DNA of 64,000 bases from the NCBI GenBank assembly GCA_902470905.1, contig CABRIC010000006.1, forward strand, positions 1 through 64,000. The letters run 5' to 3'. Below are positions 8,831 to 17,831 of this stretch, piece by piece; positions within the stretch are counted from its first letter, which is position 1, and each line of letters begins with the position of its first letter. The DNA is from an uncultured Collinsella sp. (GTDB lineage: Bacteria; Actinomycetota; Coriobacteriia; Coriobacteriales; Coriobacteriaceae). The notes below the pieces were generated by a model. That model did no database searches, was not told where the DNA came from, and worked only from the letters and a program-made list of their open reading frames with translations. The position numbers were made by a program, and so were the translations under genes.

Positions 8831-9617
8831 GCTCTCGCACGTCAAGAAGACCTTTAACAAGGGCACCGTCACCGAGAAGCGCGCGCTCACCGGCGTCGAC
8901 CTCACCCTGAATGACGGCGACTTTGTAACCGTGATCGGCGGCAACGGCGCCGGCAAGTCCACGCTGCTCAACATGATCGCCGGCGTGTACCCGCTCGATT
9001 CGGGCGTTATTGAGCTCGACGGCACCGACATCTCGCGCCTGAGCGAGTCGCAGCGCGCCAAGTACCTGGGCCGCGTGTTTCAGGACCCCATGCGCGGTAC
9101 CGCTGCCGACATGCAGATCGCCGAGAACCTGGCCCTCGCCAAACGTCGCGGCCAGCGTCGCGGCCTTTCGTGGGGCGTCACCAAGGCCGAGAAAGATGAG
9201 TATGTTGAGCTGCTCAAGCGCCTGGACCTTGGTCTTGACACGCGTCTCAACGCCAAGGTCGGCCTGCTCTCGGGCGGCCAGCGCCAGGCACTCACCCTGC
9301 TAATGGCCACGCTCACCAGGCCGCGCCTGCTGCTGCTCGACGAGCACACGGCGGCCCTCGACCCCAAGACGGCCTCTAAGGTGCTCAACCTGACCGAGGA
9401 GATCGTCGACGAGAACCACCTGACCACGCTCATGGTCACGCACAACATGAACGACGCCATCCGTCTGGGCAACCGTCTGATCATGATGCACGAGGGCCAT
9501 GTGATCTACGACGTGGCGGGCGATGAGAAGAAGTCGCTCACCGTCGCCGACCTACTGCAGAAGTTCGAGGAGGTCTCGGGCGGCGAGCTTGCCAACGACC
9601 GCATGCTGCTGAGCTAA
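8823..9617 (+). CDS. ABC transporter ATPase (TrpZ-like)
   Basis: Nucleotide-binding subunit of about 264 residues, powering the importer encoded by the two preceding genes. It has Walker A GGNGAGKST, Q-loop FQDP, signature LSGGQRQ, Walker B LLLLDEHTAALDP and the H-loop in MVTHNMND. ATG 8823 lies 9 bases after AAGGGGG. ATG 8814 is an alternative that overlaps the permease more but abuts the ribosome site. The stop codon is followed at once by a hairpin repeat and a second hairpin, closing the operon. Confidence 0.9.
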   Translation: MLKLSHVKKTFNKGTVTEKRALTGVDLTLNDGDFVTVIGGNGAGKSTLLNMIAGVYPLDSGVIELDGTDISRLSESQRAKYLGRVFQDPMRGTAADMQIAENLALAKRRGQRRGLSWGVTKAEKDEYVELLKRLDLGLDTRLNAKVGLLSGGQRQALTLLMATLTRPRLLLLDEHTAALDPKTASKVLNLTEEIVDENHLTTLMVTHNMNDAIRLGNRLIMMHEGHVIYDVAGDEKKSLTVADLLQKFEEVSGGELANDRMLLS

Positions 9618-9656
9618 AACCTGCCAAAAAGGGACAGGTTTATTTTGGTAGGTTTT
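9618..9656 (+). repeat. Stop-proximal hairpin repeat, copy A
   Basis: Directly after the TAA of the ATPase gene, AACCTGCCAAAA pairs with TTTTGGTAGGTT (11 of 12) around a loop containing AGGGACAGG, ending in TTTT. Its first 38 bases recur exactly, in reverse orientation, at 49021-49058. It is both a probable terminator and a member of a dispersed family. Confidence 0.85.
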
Positions 9657-9671
9657 ATCTGCGCAAACGTC

Positions 9672-9711
9672 AAAACCGCCGCAAAGGGACAGACGCCCTT
9701 GCGGCGGTTTT
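9672..9711 (+). terminator. Second terminator-like hairpin with AAAGGGACAG core (copy B)
   Basis: AAAACCGCCGCAAAGGG pairs with CCCTTGCGGCGGTTTT, an almost perfect 16-base stem, with ACAGACG in the loop. It lies 16 bases after copy A and shares the AAAGGGACAG core. Confidence 0.85.
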
Positions 9712-9775
9712 CGCATATTATGTCGATAATCCGATATTCAACCAGACATTCTGGCTAAGGACTAAGGAAACTGCC

Positions 9776-11800
9776 ATGAAAAGACTCCCCCGCCTTGCGT
9801 TAGCCGCCGCGTTGTTTGCCGGCGCGCTCGCAGGCATCCCAAGCCTCGCTTTCGCGGGGAACCTGCCCGCCGCTATTGACGGCTCTGTGACCGTCATGCA
9901 CACCAACGACATCCACGGCAGCTACAAGTACAGCTACAACGAAAGCAAGGGCACTGGCACTGTGGGCTTTGACGGACTGGCGGTTCTCTATAGCGCCCAG
10001 GGCAACGCCCCCGATCTTTTGCTCGATGCGGGCGACACCTTCCACGGACAGTCCTTCGCCACCATGAGCGAGGGCAAGAGCATCGCCGAGCTCATGGACA
10101 CCTTCTACGCCGACGGCTACGACGCGACCACGCCAGGCAACCACGACTGGAGCTACGGCGCGGACAAACTCCGCACCATGACCGGCTACAGCACCACCAG
10201 CACGCCCTTCGCCATGCTCTGCGCGAACGCGAAGTCTACGAGCGGCGTATGGAGCTCGAGCATCACGAAGACGCTCGATCGCACCTGGGAGGATAGCGAG
10301 GATTACTCCACATTCGACTACAAAATCAAGGTCGGCGTCGTGGGCGCCATGGATGAGTCGCTGGGATCCTCGCTGCGCGCGGACCTGGTCGCGGGCACGT
10401 CGTTCTCGAGTGCCGCGAACGCCATCAATGCCGAGGCAGAGCAGCTGCGCAAGGAGGGCTGCGATGTTGTTGTGTGTATCGCGCACACGCTCGACGCCAA
10501 GACCTTTGCCACGCGACTCCGTGGCGTCGATGCCCTTATCGCAGGCCACGAGCACATCAACCTTAACGAGAAGGTGACGGGAGCCGACGGCAAGACGATC
10601 CACGTTGTCGAGGCAGGCAGCGCCTTTGCCGAGGTGGGGCTGCTTTCCATTCCGTACAAGTACGACACCAATGGCACCGAGTCGACCGACGATGACACGG
10701 TCACGGTCCCTGCAGACGGCAGCGACGAGAAGCTCTACACCGCCAAGAACGTCAACGACCTTTTGGCGGACCCCGACAAGGGCTCCGACTACCAGAGCCG
10801 CCTTGAAGCCGTCCGCAACAAAATCAAGCCGCTCGACGAGGACTTTGAAAACGAATCGAACAAGGTGCTCGGCACATCCACCACCAACTATTTCTACGGC
10901 GAGGACGCCGCAGGCACGCATGGCTGGGAAATGGTGCGCACCACCGATTTCCGCCCCAGCAACCCGGGCGACACCACCAAGGCCCAGACCATCGGCCACG
11001 TGATTTGCGGCTCCTATCTTGCCCTGACGGGCGCGGACCTCGCTATCGAAAACGCCGGCGGCATCCGCGGCGGCATCGCGGCGGGCAACGTGACCGCCGG
11101 CAACGTCATCGCCATCTCGCCCTACGGCAACACCGTTGAGACCTGGACCATGACCGGCGCGGACTTCCTCGCAGCACTCGAGCACTCGCTACAAATCAAC
11201 GACGATTGTAACGACAGCTACGAGCTTCAGCAGGCTTATGTGGCGGCCGGTCACACCGAGCAGGAGGCGCAAGACAAGTACAAATGGCGCGATGACTCTG
11301 GCAGCGTTCTCTCCTTTGGCGGCATCAACGTGACGATTGATTGGACGCAGCCCGAAGGCAAGCGCATTGTGAGTGCCACACTCACCAAAGACGGCAGCAC
11401 GCTCGACCCCGCCAAGACCTATACCGTCGCCACCAACAACTACATCATTACCAACACGACCGACTTTCCCACCTTTGCACACGCCACCAAGTACACCGAG
11501 TGGGGCACGTGCGAGGCGGCGCTGAGGGCGCTGATTGAGCAGAACGGCTGGGAGAGCAAGATGGCCGGGCTCGCCGGCACCATCAGCTTTGGCTCCGCAG
11601 CCGTGGACCCCACGCCCACACCGGCCCCGACGCCTAAGCCCTCGCCTAAGACGGACACGACGACCACGAAGGTCATCACCAAGAAGACGACCGGTAAGCT
11701 CGCCGCAACGGGAGACCGCACGCTGGCAGTAGTTGGCGCGTGCCTTATCGGCGGCATCATCGTCATCATCCTCGGCATTATCTGGAAGCGTCGACGCTAA
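9776..11800 (+). CDS. Surface-anchored 5'-nucleotidase / UshA-type metallophosphoesterase
   Basis: Secreted enzyme of 674 residues, expected to dephosphorylate nucleotides outside the cell. The signal peptide (KRLPRLALAAALFAGALAG, then a likely cut after AFA, residue 27) precedes a metallophosphatase domain with NDIHG, DAGDTFHG, PGNHDW and GHEH metal-binding motifs. A 5'-nucleotidase C-terminal domain with ENAGGIRGG follows. The tail has a Pro/Thr-rich stretch, a sortase-like LAATGD, a hydrophobic helix and a terminal KRRR. LAATG in place of LPXTG suggests a divergent sortase signal. The start follows AAGGA. A strong terminator follows. Confidence 0.92.
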   Translation: MKRLPRLALAAALFAGALAGIPSLAFAGNLPAAIDGSVTVMHTNDIHGSYKYSYNESKGTGTVGFDGLAVLYSAQGNAPDLLLDAGDTFHGQSFATMSEGKSIAELMDTFYADGYDATTPGNHDWSYGADKLRTMTGYSTTSTPFAMLCANAKSTSGVWSSSITKTLDRTWEDSEDYSTFDYKIKVGVVGAMDESLGSSLRADLVAGTSFSSAANAINAEAEQLRKEGCDVVVCIAHTLDAKTFATRLRGVDALIAGHEHINLNEKVTGADGKTIHVVEAGSAFAEVGLLSIPYKYDTNGTESTDDDTVTVPADGSDEKLYTAKNVNDLLADPDKGSDYQSRLEAVRNKIKPLDEDFENESNKVLGTSTTNYFYGEDAAGTHGWEMVRTTDFRPSNPGDTTKAQTIGHVICGSYLALTGADLAIENAGGIRGGIAAGNVTAGNVIAISPYGNTVETWTMTGADFLAALEHSLQINDDCNDSYELQQAYVAAGHTEQEAQDKYKWRDDSGSVLSFGGINVTIDWTQPEGKRIVSATLTKDGSTLDPAKTYTVATNNYIITNTTDFPTFAHATKYTEWGTCEAALRALIEQNGWESKMAGLAGTISFGSAAVDPTPTPAPTPKPSPKTDTTTTKVITKKTTGKLAATGDRTLAVVGACLIGGIIVIILGIIWKRRR

Positions 11801-11851
11801 GCTACACCGCCGGGCCTTGCAGCCCCGCCGCGTAAACCTTATATCGAGCAC

Positions 11852-11886
11852 AGAAGCCCGTCCGAATTTGATCGGACGGGCTTCTT
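11852..11886 (+). terminator. Terminator after the nucleotidase gene
   Basis: AGAAGCCCGTCCGA pairs perfectly with TCGGACGGGCTTCT around ATTTGA. The T-run is short, so termination may be partial. Confidence 0.8.
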
Positions 11887-11929
11887 GGTGGGTATCATGG
11901 TTGGACGATCATTAGGAGGTTTTCCCTAC

Positions 11930-12697
11930 ATGGAATTGTTTGAGCCGATTCTTCATTTCTTTGAGCAACGGTGGGTCCACAACATCATCTGGGCCGTCAT
12001 CTTGGCGATAGGCACCGCCGTCGCCGCCAAGGTCGTATCCAAGACCCTGAACCATCTGCTTAACCGAGACGATAACCCGCTACCGGCATCGAGTATCTTC
12101 ATCAACATCGCGCGCGCCGTCATCTGGATGATCGGCGGCAGCTTTATCCTCGACAACTGTTTTGGCATTAATGCAAACGCCCTCGTCGCCGCTCTTGGCG
12201 TCGGCGGCATCGCTATCTCGCTCGGCTTTCAGGACACGCTGTCAAACCTTATCGGCGGCATGCAGGTGACCTTTATGGGCATCATCAAACCCGGCGACAA
12301 TATCGAGGTCGGCGGCGTATCCGGCGTGGTCCAAGACATCACTTGGCGCCATACAACGATTGAGGATGCCTGTGGACAGACCATCATCGTCCCCAACTCC
12401 AACATTTCCAAGAACACACTCGTGCATTTGATGCCCTTTGGGCGCGTGGCCGTGCCCGTTGCGGTCAAGGACACGTCCAAGTGGGCTTCACTGGACGCGC
12501 TGGCAGATGAGCTCACCGACGCCACCAAGGCCGCCGTGCTTCCCATCTCGGGCTTTGACAAGGAGCCCTACGTGCTCTTTAGCGAAATCGGCGACTTTGG
12601 CATCAAGGGAAAGATCATCTTTATCGTCAGCGACGACAGCACTACTTTCACGGCAGCCGACGCCTGCATCCGCGCCATCGCCCCTATCATCGCCTAA
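11930..12697 (+). CDS. MscS-family mechanosensitive channel
   Basis: Small-conductance channel of 255 residues that releases solutes on osmotic downshift. Two or three hydrophobic helices lead into the pore-lining helix and beta domain (ALGVGGIAISLGFQDTLSNL, then GIIKPGDNIEVGGVSGVV and TIIVPNSNISKNTL), the hallmark MscS sequence. AGGAGG lies 10 bases before the chosen ATG. It is shorter than E. coli MscS (286), mainly at the N-terminus. Its stop codon is followed immediately by hairpin repeat copy C. Confidence 0.93.
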   Translation: MELFEPILHFFEQRWVHNIIWAVILAIGTAVAAKVVSKTLNHLLNRDDNPLPASSIFINIARAVIWMIGGSFILDNCFGINANALVAALGVGGIAISLGFQDTLSNLIGGMQVTFMGIIKPGDNIEVGGVSGVVQDITWRHTTIEDACGQTIIVPNSNISKNTLVHLMPFGRVAVPVAVKDTSKWASLDALADELTDATKAAVLPISGFDKEPYVLFSEIGDFGIKGKIIFIVSDDSTTFTAADACIRAIAPIIA

Positions 12698-12735
12698 ACC
12701 ACCGCAAAGGGGACAGGCATCTTTGTAGTGGTTTT
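12698..12735 (+). repeat. Stop-proximal hairpin repeat, copy C
   Basis: Right after the TAA of the MscS gene, ACCAC-CG-CAAAG pairs with CTTTG-TA-GTGGT around GGGGACAGGCAT, followed by TTTTC. The loop carries the family core AGGGGACAG on the coding strand. Confidence 0.8.
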
Positions 12736-12790
12736 CATTCGTGGTACCATGGTTTATATCGTTGTTTAAACGACTAAGGGAGTAGACACC

Positions 12791-14707
12791 ATGGAAGAGG
12801 CCTATCGTCAAGCACGCAAGCGCGGCGAGCAAGGACGTCGACGCGCCATTAGCCAAAGCGAGCATCCATACCTTACGGACCTCGATAGCTTGGTTGCTCA
12901 GCTCCCCTTAGGTCAGCGAGAGAATGTCGGCCTGCGGGATATTCCGCTCGAAATGGTCGTCGGCACGGTCACCAAGGGCCGTCAGTCCGCCTTTTCGTGT
13001 AACTTTATGCCCCTGCTTCCGTTTAGCACCGAGTTCGCCCGCAAGTGGTCCAACCTCTACGACATCCAGGTGACCGAGGGCTATCGCGACCCCGTCATCG
13101 TCACCGAGTTCATGCATCGGTTCTATGTCCAAGAAGGCAACAAACGCGTCAGTGTCCTCAAATTCCTAGACGCCCCGACGGTTTCGGCCAAGGTCACCCG
13201 TCTCTACCCCGGCACATGGGATTCCGTCGAAAGCCGCCTGTACGGCGAGTTCTGCGCGTTTTGGCGTGTCTGCCCCCTATACGAGATCGAGTTCTCGCGT
13301 GAGGGAAGCTACGAAACGCTCGCGAAGATGCTCGGTCAGAACCTTATCGAAAAATGGCCGCAGAAAAAGGTCGACTACCTGCGCCACACTTTCCTGCTCT
13401 TTAAGCGTGCCTACCTTCGCGCAGGCGGCGATCACCTGGACATTACGCCCGCCGACGCCATGCTCGTCTACCTCAATGTGTACAACCAGGACCGCCTGCT
13501 GGATACGCCAACGGATATCGTCGTAAACCGCCTGTGCAAGATCTGGCGCGAGCTGGTCATTGCCGGCAAAAATGACGAGGACAAGGTCGATCTTGTCGAA
13601 GCACCGAGCGTCGACGAGGAGGAGACGCCCGCCAAGTCCACCTCTGGCGTGCTCAACTTCTTTATGGGCAAGACCGTCTACTCGACGGCCAACCCCCTGC
13701 GCATCGCCTTTATCCATGAGTTCCCCTGTGCGACGTCGAGCTGGGACAGTCTGCACGACCAAGGGCGTCAGTATCTCGATGAGCACTTTGGCGGTATCGT
13801 GCGCACCGAGGCGTTCGAGGACTGTCACGATCCGGATGTGTTCTACGCCGCCGTGGAAACGGCTGTCAAACATGGAGCAAACGTCATTTTCTCGACCTCG
13901 CACCGCCTGATGGAATACACGCTCAGGGCTGCCGTTGAGTATCCCCGGGTTCGGTTCCTCAACTGCTCTATCGGCCTTCCCCATCAAAGCGTCCGTTCGT
14001 ACTTTGGCAAGATGTACGAGGCCAAGTTTCTGCTGGGCGCCCTTGCGGCCAGCATGGCGGACAACCACCGCATCGGTTACCACGCGTCGGTCTTCGCCTC
14101 GGGCGCACTCAGCGAGATCAACGCCTTTGCGATTGGCGCCTCGCTGCTCGACCCGCGCGCGCAGGTCATCCTCACCTGGGGCGATGTTCCCGCCGGTGGT
14201 CTTGCCGAAGCCATGTGCCGCGAAGGCGTAAGCGTCATGACCGGCGCTGACATGTCAAAGTCGCTCGAAGACCCAACGGCCTACGGGCTTCACCGCTTGG
14301 TCGACGGCAAAGTCACCGGCATCGCCATGCCCGTATGGAACTGGGGCCGTTACTACGAGCTCATCGTTCGCAGCCTTCTTCACGGCACGTGGGACGAGAC
14401 CAGCGACGACAACCAAGTGCGCGCTGTCAACTACTGGTATGGCATGAGCTCCGGCGTTATCGACATCCGTTACGCTCCGGGCCTACCCTACCAAACGCGC
14501 AAACTCGTGCAGTTGCTCCGCAACGGCATTGTTGTGGGATCCATCAACCCCTTTGGCGGCGAGCTCCACAGCCAGAACGGCGTGGTACAGATCGAAGGCT
14601 TCCCTCCGCTGCCGAGCACGCAGATTGTCGAGATGAATTGGCTGGCGGACAACGTGGTAGGCACCATTCCGCAGCTCGACGATGAGCCGAAAGTCCCTGC
14701 CCTATGA
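12791..14707 (+). CDS. Cytoplasmic BMP-domain protein with ParB-like N-terminal region
   Basis: Protein of 638 residues with an unusual layout. Residues 1-160 are basic and then resemble a ParB/sulfiredoxin-like fold (DPVIVTEFMHRFYVQEGNKR, then VSVLKFLD). From about residue 300 there is a BMP-family periplasmic-binding fold (LRIAFIHEFPCATSSW to the C-terminus). Such BMP domains normally sit on lipoproteins that bind nucleosides, but no signal peptide or lipobox is present here. I infer an intracellular ligand sensor or regulator rather than a transporter subunit. GGGAG precedes the start. Its stop overlaps the next gene as ATGA, so the two are translationally coupled. Confidence 0.7.
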   Translation: MEEAYRQARKRGEQGRRRAISQSEHPYLTDLDSLVAQLPLGQRENVGLRDIPLEMVVGTVTKGRQSAFSCNFMPLLPFSTEFARKWSNLYDIQVTEGYRDPVIVTEFMHRFYVQEGNKRVSVLKFLDAPTVSAKVTRLYPGTWDSVESRLYGEFCAFWRVCPLYEIEFSREGSYETLAKMLGQNLIEKWPQKKVDYLRHTFLLFKRAYLRAGGDHLDITPADAMLVYLNVYNQDRLLDTPTDIVVNRLCKIWRELVIAGKNDEDKVDLVEAPSVDEEETPAKSTSGVLNFFMGKTVYSTANPLRIAFIHEFPCATSSWDSLHDQGRQYLDEHFGGIVRTEAFEDCHDPDVFYAAVETAVKHGANVIFSTSHRLMEYTLRAAVEYPRVRFLNCSIGLPHQSVRSYFGKMYEAKFLLGALAASMADNHRIGYHASVFASGALSEINAFAIGASLLDPRAQVILTWGDVPAGGLAEAMCREGVSVMTGADMSKSLEDPTAYGLHRLVDGKVTGIAMPVWNWGRYYELIVRSLLHGTWDETSDDNQVRAVNYWYGMSSGVIDIRYAPGLPYQTRKLVQLLRNGIVVGSINPFGGELHSQNGVVQIEGFPPLPSTQIVEMNWLADNVVGTIPQLDDEPKVPAL

Positions 14708-15414
14708 AAATCCTTGCCATAGCCGATACCGAAGAACGATGCCTTTGGGAGTGCTTTCGCAAGGAACGCTTTGAGGGAGTCGACCTGATTTTGTCCGCCG
14801 GCGATCTGGACCCGGACTATCTTGAGTTTTTGGTTACGGTCATCAACAAACCGCTCATCTACGTGCGCGGCAATCACGATGACCGCTACGCACGTCATGC
14901 ACCGGGTGGATGTATCTGCGTAGAGGACAGCGTGTACACGTACCGAGGGATTCGCATTGCGGGCCTTGGCGGGTCCATGCGTTATCGCGACGGCGCCAAC
15001 ATGTACACCGAACGCGAGATGTCCAAGCGCATGCGTAAGCTGTCGCGTAAGGTTAGGATGGTCGGCGGGTGCGACATTCTGCTTACCCATGCACCCGCCG
15101 CCGGTATGGGTGATCTGGACGATCTGCCGCATCGAGGATTCGAGTGCTTTAACACAGCACTCGAATCCTGGAATCCCGACTACATGGTGCACGGGCATGT
15201 GCACCAAAGCTACGGTTGCGATTTTCAGCGCGAGCGTCAGCATGTGTGTGGAACGACGATCATCAACGCCTGCGGCTATACGCAGTTTGAGCTCGACCAG
15301 ACGCACTACCCCATCCGCGGCTGGCGAGCAGCTTGGCTCAACTCACAAACCATGCGCCGCGAGCTCAAACGCCACGAAGCCATCGAGTCTTCAACAGCCA
15401 GAACACCCTGGTAA
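14704..15414 (+). CDS. Metallophosphoesterase (calcineurin-like)
   Basis: Small cytoplasmic phosphoesterase of 236 residues. The metal site is readable in order: an N-terminal Asp in ILAIADTEE (atypical, lacking the usual DxH), SAGDLD, RGNHDDRY, LTHAPAAG and HGHVH. The substrate is unknown; relatives act on nucleotides or phosphoproteins. The first codon overlaps the stop of the BMP-domain gene (ATGA), so the two products are probably made together and may work together. Hairpin repeat copy D begins at the stop codon. Confidence 0.85.
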   Translation: MKILAIADTEERCLWECFRKERFEGVDLILSAGDLDPDYLEFLVTVINKPLIYVRGNHDDRYARHAPGGCICVEDSVYTYRGIRIAGLGGSMRYRDGANMYTEREMSKRMRKLSRKVRMVGGCDILLTHAPAAGMGDLDDLPHRGFECFNTALESWNPDYMVHGHVHQSYGCDFQRERQHVCGTTIINACGYTQFELDQTHYPIRGWRAAWLNSQTMRRELKRHEAIESSTARTPW

Positions 15415-15415
15415 C

Positions 15416-15454
15416 CACCATAAAGGGGACACTGTCCCCTTTGTGGTGCTTTTG
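15416..15454 (+). repeat. Stop-proximal hairpin repeat, copy D
   Basis: Starts within 2 bases of the phosphoesterase stop. CACCATAAAGGGGAC pairs with GTCCCCTTTGTGGTG around ACT and is followed by TTTT. The AAAGGGGACA core lies in the stem here. Confidence 0.82.
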
Positions 15455-15464
15455 ACGCGATAGC

Positions 15465-15504
15465 AAGAAACCCGGTCCTGCACAAGGCAGAACCGGGTTT
15501 CTTT
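15465..15504 (-). terminator. Terminator of the rplK-rplA unit (possibly bidirectional)
   Basis: AAGAAACCCGGT pairs with ACCGGGTTTCTT. It lies 36 bases after the rplA stop, between convergent genes, and may serve both strands. Confidence 0.8.
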
Positions 15505-15539
15505 AGCAATGCTTGCTGTACTCAGGCAGTAACTAGCAG

Positions 15540-16247
15540 TTACTCAGCCAGGAAGTCACGCTGGACAGCGGGATCGACCTTGACGCCAGGGCCCATGGTG
15601 GAAGACACGGAGATGGACTTGACGTACTTGCCCTTAGCAGAAGAGGGCTTGACGCGCAGAATCTCGGTGTACAGGGCAGCGTAGTTCTCGACGAGCTGCT
15701 GCTCAGAGAAGGACTTCTTGCCCAGGGGCACGTGGCAGATGCCGTAGCGGTCGGCGCGGTACTCAACGCGGCCAGCCTTGAGCTCGGAGACCATCTTGGC
15801 GACATCCATGGTCACGGTGCCGAGCTTGGGGTTCGGCATGAGGCCACGGGGACCAAGGATCTTACCGATGCGGCCAACCTTGGCCATCATGTTCGGCGTA
15901 GCGATAGCGGCGTCGAAGTTGATCTCGCCCTTCTGAATCTGGGCGACGAGCTCGTCGGAACCGATGATGTCGGCGCCGGCAGCCTCGGCCTCGCGGGCCT
16001 TCTCGCCCTCGGCGAAGACGGCAACACGAACCGTCTTGCCGGTGCCGTGGGGCAGGGAGATGGAACCACGGATGTTCTGGTCAGCCTTACGAGTATCGAT
16101 GCCCAGACGGAAGTGGGCCTCGACGGTCTCGTCGAACTTGGCGGTGTCGAGCTCCTTGATGAGCTTGGCAGCCTGAAGGGGGGTGTAGAGCGTAGCGCGG
16201 TCGATCTTCTCGGCAGCGGCGTTATAGCTCTTACCATGCTTAGCCAT
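15540..16247 (-). CDS. rplA: 50S ribosomal protein L1
   Basis: Ribosomal protein of 235 residues that forms the L1 stalk near the E site and often represses its own L11-L1 operon. Family blocks are clear (FDETVEAHFRLGIDTRKADQ, LPHGTGKTVRVAVF, GRIGKILGPRGLMPNPKLGT). The chosen ATG at 16247 lies 8 bases after GGAGG; an ATG two codons upstream is too close to it. It is the last gene of the minus-strand cluster; rplJ and rplL are not in this window. Confidence 0.97.
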   Translation of the reverse strand: MAKHGKSYNAAAEKIDRATLYTPLQAAKLIKELDTAKFDETVEAHFRLGIDTRKADQNIRGSISLPHGTGKTVRVAVFAEGEKAREAEAAGADIIGSDELVAQIQKGEINFDAAIATPNMMAKVGRIGKILGPRGLMPNPKLGTVTMDVAKMVSELKAGRVEYRADRYGICHVPLGKKSFSEQQLVENYAALYTEILRVKPSSAKGKYVKSISVSSTMGPGVKVDPAVQRDFLAE

Positions 16248-16364
16248 GTGCATTACCTCCTGTGGTTAAACGGGCGTGAGCCCTCCCACATCGTATCGTG
16301 TGCCCTATTGCACACATTTAACGGGCGCCCCGGTCGGAGCACCCGTCGTTACCATAAGAAATCG

Positions 16365-16793
16365 CTACTCAGCGATGGTGACGCCCATGGAACGGGCGGT
16401 ACCGGCGATGATCTTCTTGGCGGCGTCAATGTCGTTGGCATTGAGGTCCGGCATCTTGATCTCGGCGATCTTGGTGAGCTGCTCCTGGGAGAGCTGGCCA
16501 ACCTTGTCGGCCTGGGGCTTAGCGGAACCAGACTTGAGGTTCAGCTCCTTCTTGATGAGGTGAGCCGCCGGCGGGGTCTTGGTGATGAAGGAGAAGGACT
16601 TGTCCTCGTAGACAGAGATCTCAACGGGGATGATGTCGCCCTTCTTGTCCTGCGTCTCGGCGTTAAAGGCCTGGCAGAACTGCATGATGTTCACGCCAGC
16701 AGCGCCCAGGGCGGGGCCGACGGGAGGAGCGGGGTTAGCTGCACCAGCAGGAATCTGGAGCTTAATGACGTTGGCAACCTTCTTCTCAGCCAT
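16365..16793 (-). CDS. rplK: 50S ribosomal protein L11
   Basis: Ribosomal protein of 142 residues that binds the GTPase-associated region of 23S rRNA with EF-Tu, EF-G and RelA. It shows the conserved LQIPAGAANPAPPVGPALG and the C-terminal RNA-binding domain ending in KIIAGTARSMGVTI. The ATG at 16793 is preferred to one two codons upstream because AAAGGA then has 7-base spacing. The gene lies between nusG and rplA in the classical order. Confidence 0.97.
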   Translation of the reverse strand: MAEKKVANVIKLQIPAGAANPAPPVGPALGAAGVNIMQFCQAFNAETQDKKGDIIPVEISVYEDKSFSFITKTPPAAHLIKKELNLKSGSAKPQADKVGQLSQEQLTKIAEIKMPDLNANDIDAAKKIIAGTARSMGVTIAE

Positions 16794-16913
16794 GGTCATT
16801 CCTTTCGAATCACGAGTGTGAAGTACTTGCTATATCGTAAGCACGCACGTGTTAGAAGCACTCCTGAGATGAGCAGTCACAGAAGAAGCACGCTCGCGCG
16901 AACGGACGAAAAC

Positions 16914-17450
16914 TTAAGCGATGACAGCAACCTGGTTAAAGTCGAGCTCGACCGGCGTCTCGCGGCCAAAGATCATCAGCGTGACCTTGAGCTTGCCAGC
17001 ATCGGTGTTAACCTCGGAGACCTTGCCATCAAAGTCGGTAAGCGGGCCATCGGTGACGCGGACGGACGTGCCGACCTCAATATCAACCGAAGTGCGCTTG
17101 GGCGAATCGCCCTTACCGGGACGACGAGTCATCTTGTTGTACTCGTCGCGGGAAAGCGGAGCGGGCTTGCCGTTGCCGCCCAGGAAACCGGTGACGCCAG
17201 GCGTGTTACGAACGCACGTCCAAGCATCATCATCCATCTCCATGCGGACCAGGACATAACCCGGGAAAATCTTGGAATCCTTGGTCTCACGCTTGCCACC
17301 CTCTTTAATCTCGGTGACACGCTCCATAGGAATCTCGATATCAAAGATACGGTCCTGCATGCCCATAGTCTCGATGCGATGCTCGAGATCGGACTTAACG
17401 CGGTTCTCGTATCCAGAGTAAGTGTGAACGACGTACCAACGCTTAGACAT
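16914..17450 (-). CDS. nusG: Transcription termination/antitermination factor NusG
   Basis: Protein of 178 residues that binds RNA polymerase and couples transcription with translation or Rho. The N-terminal domain starts KRWYVVHTYSGYENRVKSDL. The C-terminal KOW domain is VRVTDGPLTDFDGKVSEVN, with GRETPVELDFNQV at the end. It directly follows secE (3 bases between the secE stop and this start) and precedes rplK, the widely conserved order. Confidence 0.97.
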   Translation of the reverse strand: MSKRWYVVHTYSGYENRVKSDLEHRIETMGMQDRIFDIEIPMERVTEIKEGGKRETKDSKIFPGYVLVRMEMDDDAWTCVRNTPGVTGFLGGNGKPAPLSRDEYNKMTRRPGKGDSPKRTSVDIEVGTSVRVTDGPLTDFDGKVSEVNTDAGKLKVTLMIFGRETPVELDFNQVAVIA

Positions 17451-17453
17451 GGT

Positions 17454-17792
17454 TTAGCCCCTCAATCCAGAGAACAGAGCAAGAGCCTCGCCAAAGCCAG
17501 CATCGAGCAGAGCGATGACGACGCCGACGACGATCAGAGAAGCGCAAACGACGACCGAGTAGTTCACGAGCTCCTTCTTATCGGGCCACGTGACACGCTT
17601 CATCTCGGACTTGACCGAAGCGAAATACTTCTTGGTGCGGGCGAAGAAACCAGGCTTCTCGTTCTTCTTGGACTTCGCAGCCTTCTCGTTCTTCTTGGCA
17701 ACGGCCTTCTTGGCCTCAACCTTGGAGTTGGCGGCAGCTTTGTTGGCAGGTGCCGGCTGCTGAGCCTTCTTCTTGTTCTTCTTGTTGGCCAT
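17454..17792 (-). CDS. secE: Preprotein translocase subunit SecE
   Basis: Membrane protein of 112 residues, the small essential partner of SecY. A long Lys/Ala-rich N-terminal extension (about 48 residues) precedes the conserved amphipathic helix (KSEMKRVTWPDKKELVNYS) and one transmembrane segment (VVVCASLIVVGVVIALLDAG). GGAGGT lies 7 bases before the start. The one-span form matches Gram-positive SecE. Confidence 0.96.
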   Translation of the reverse strand: MANKKNKKKAQQPAPANKAAANSKVEAKKAVAKKNEKAAKSKKNEKPGFFARTKKYFASVKSEMKRVTWPDKKELVNYSVVVCASLIVVGVVIALLDAGFGEALALFSGLRG

Positions 17793-17831
17793 TTGGGTTA
17801 CCTCCGCGCAATGCGCTTATACATGAGTAAA

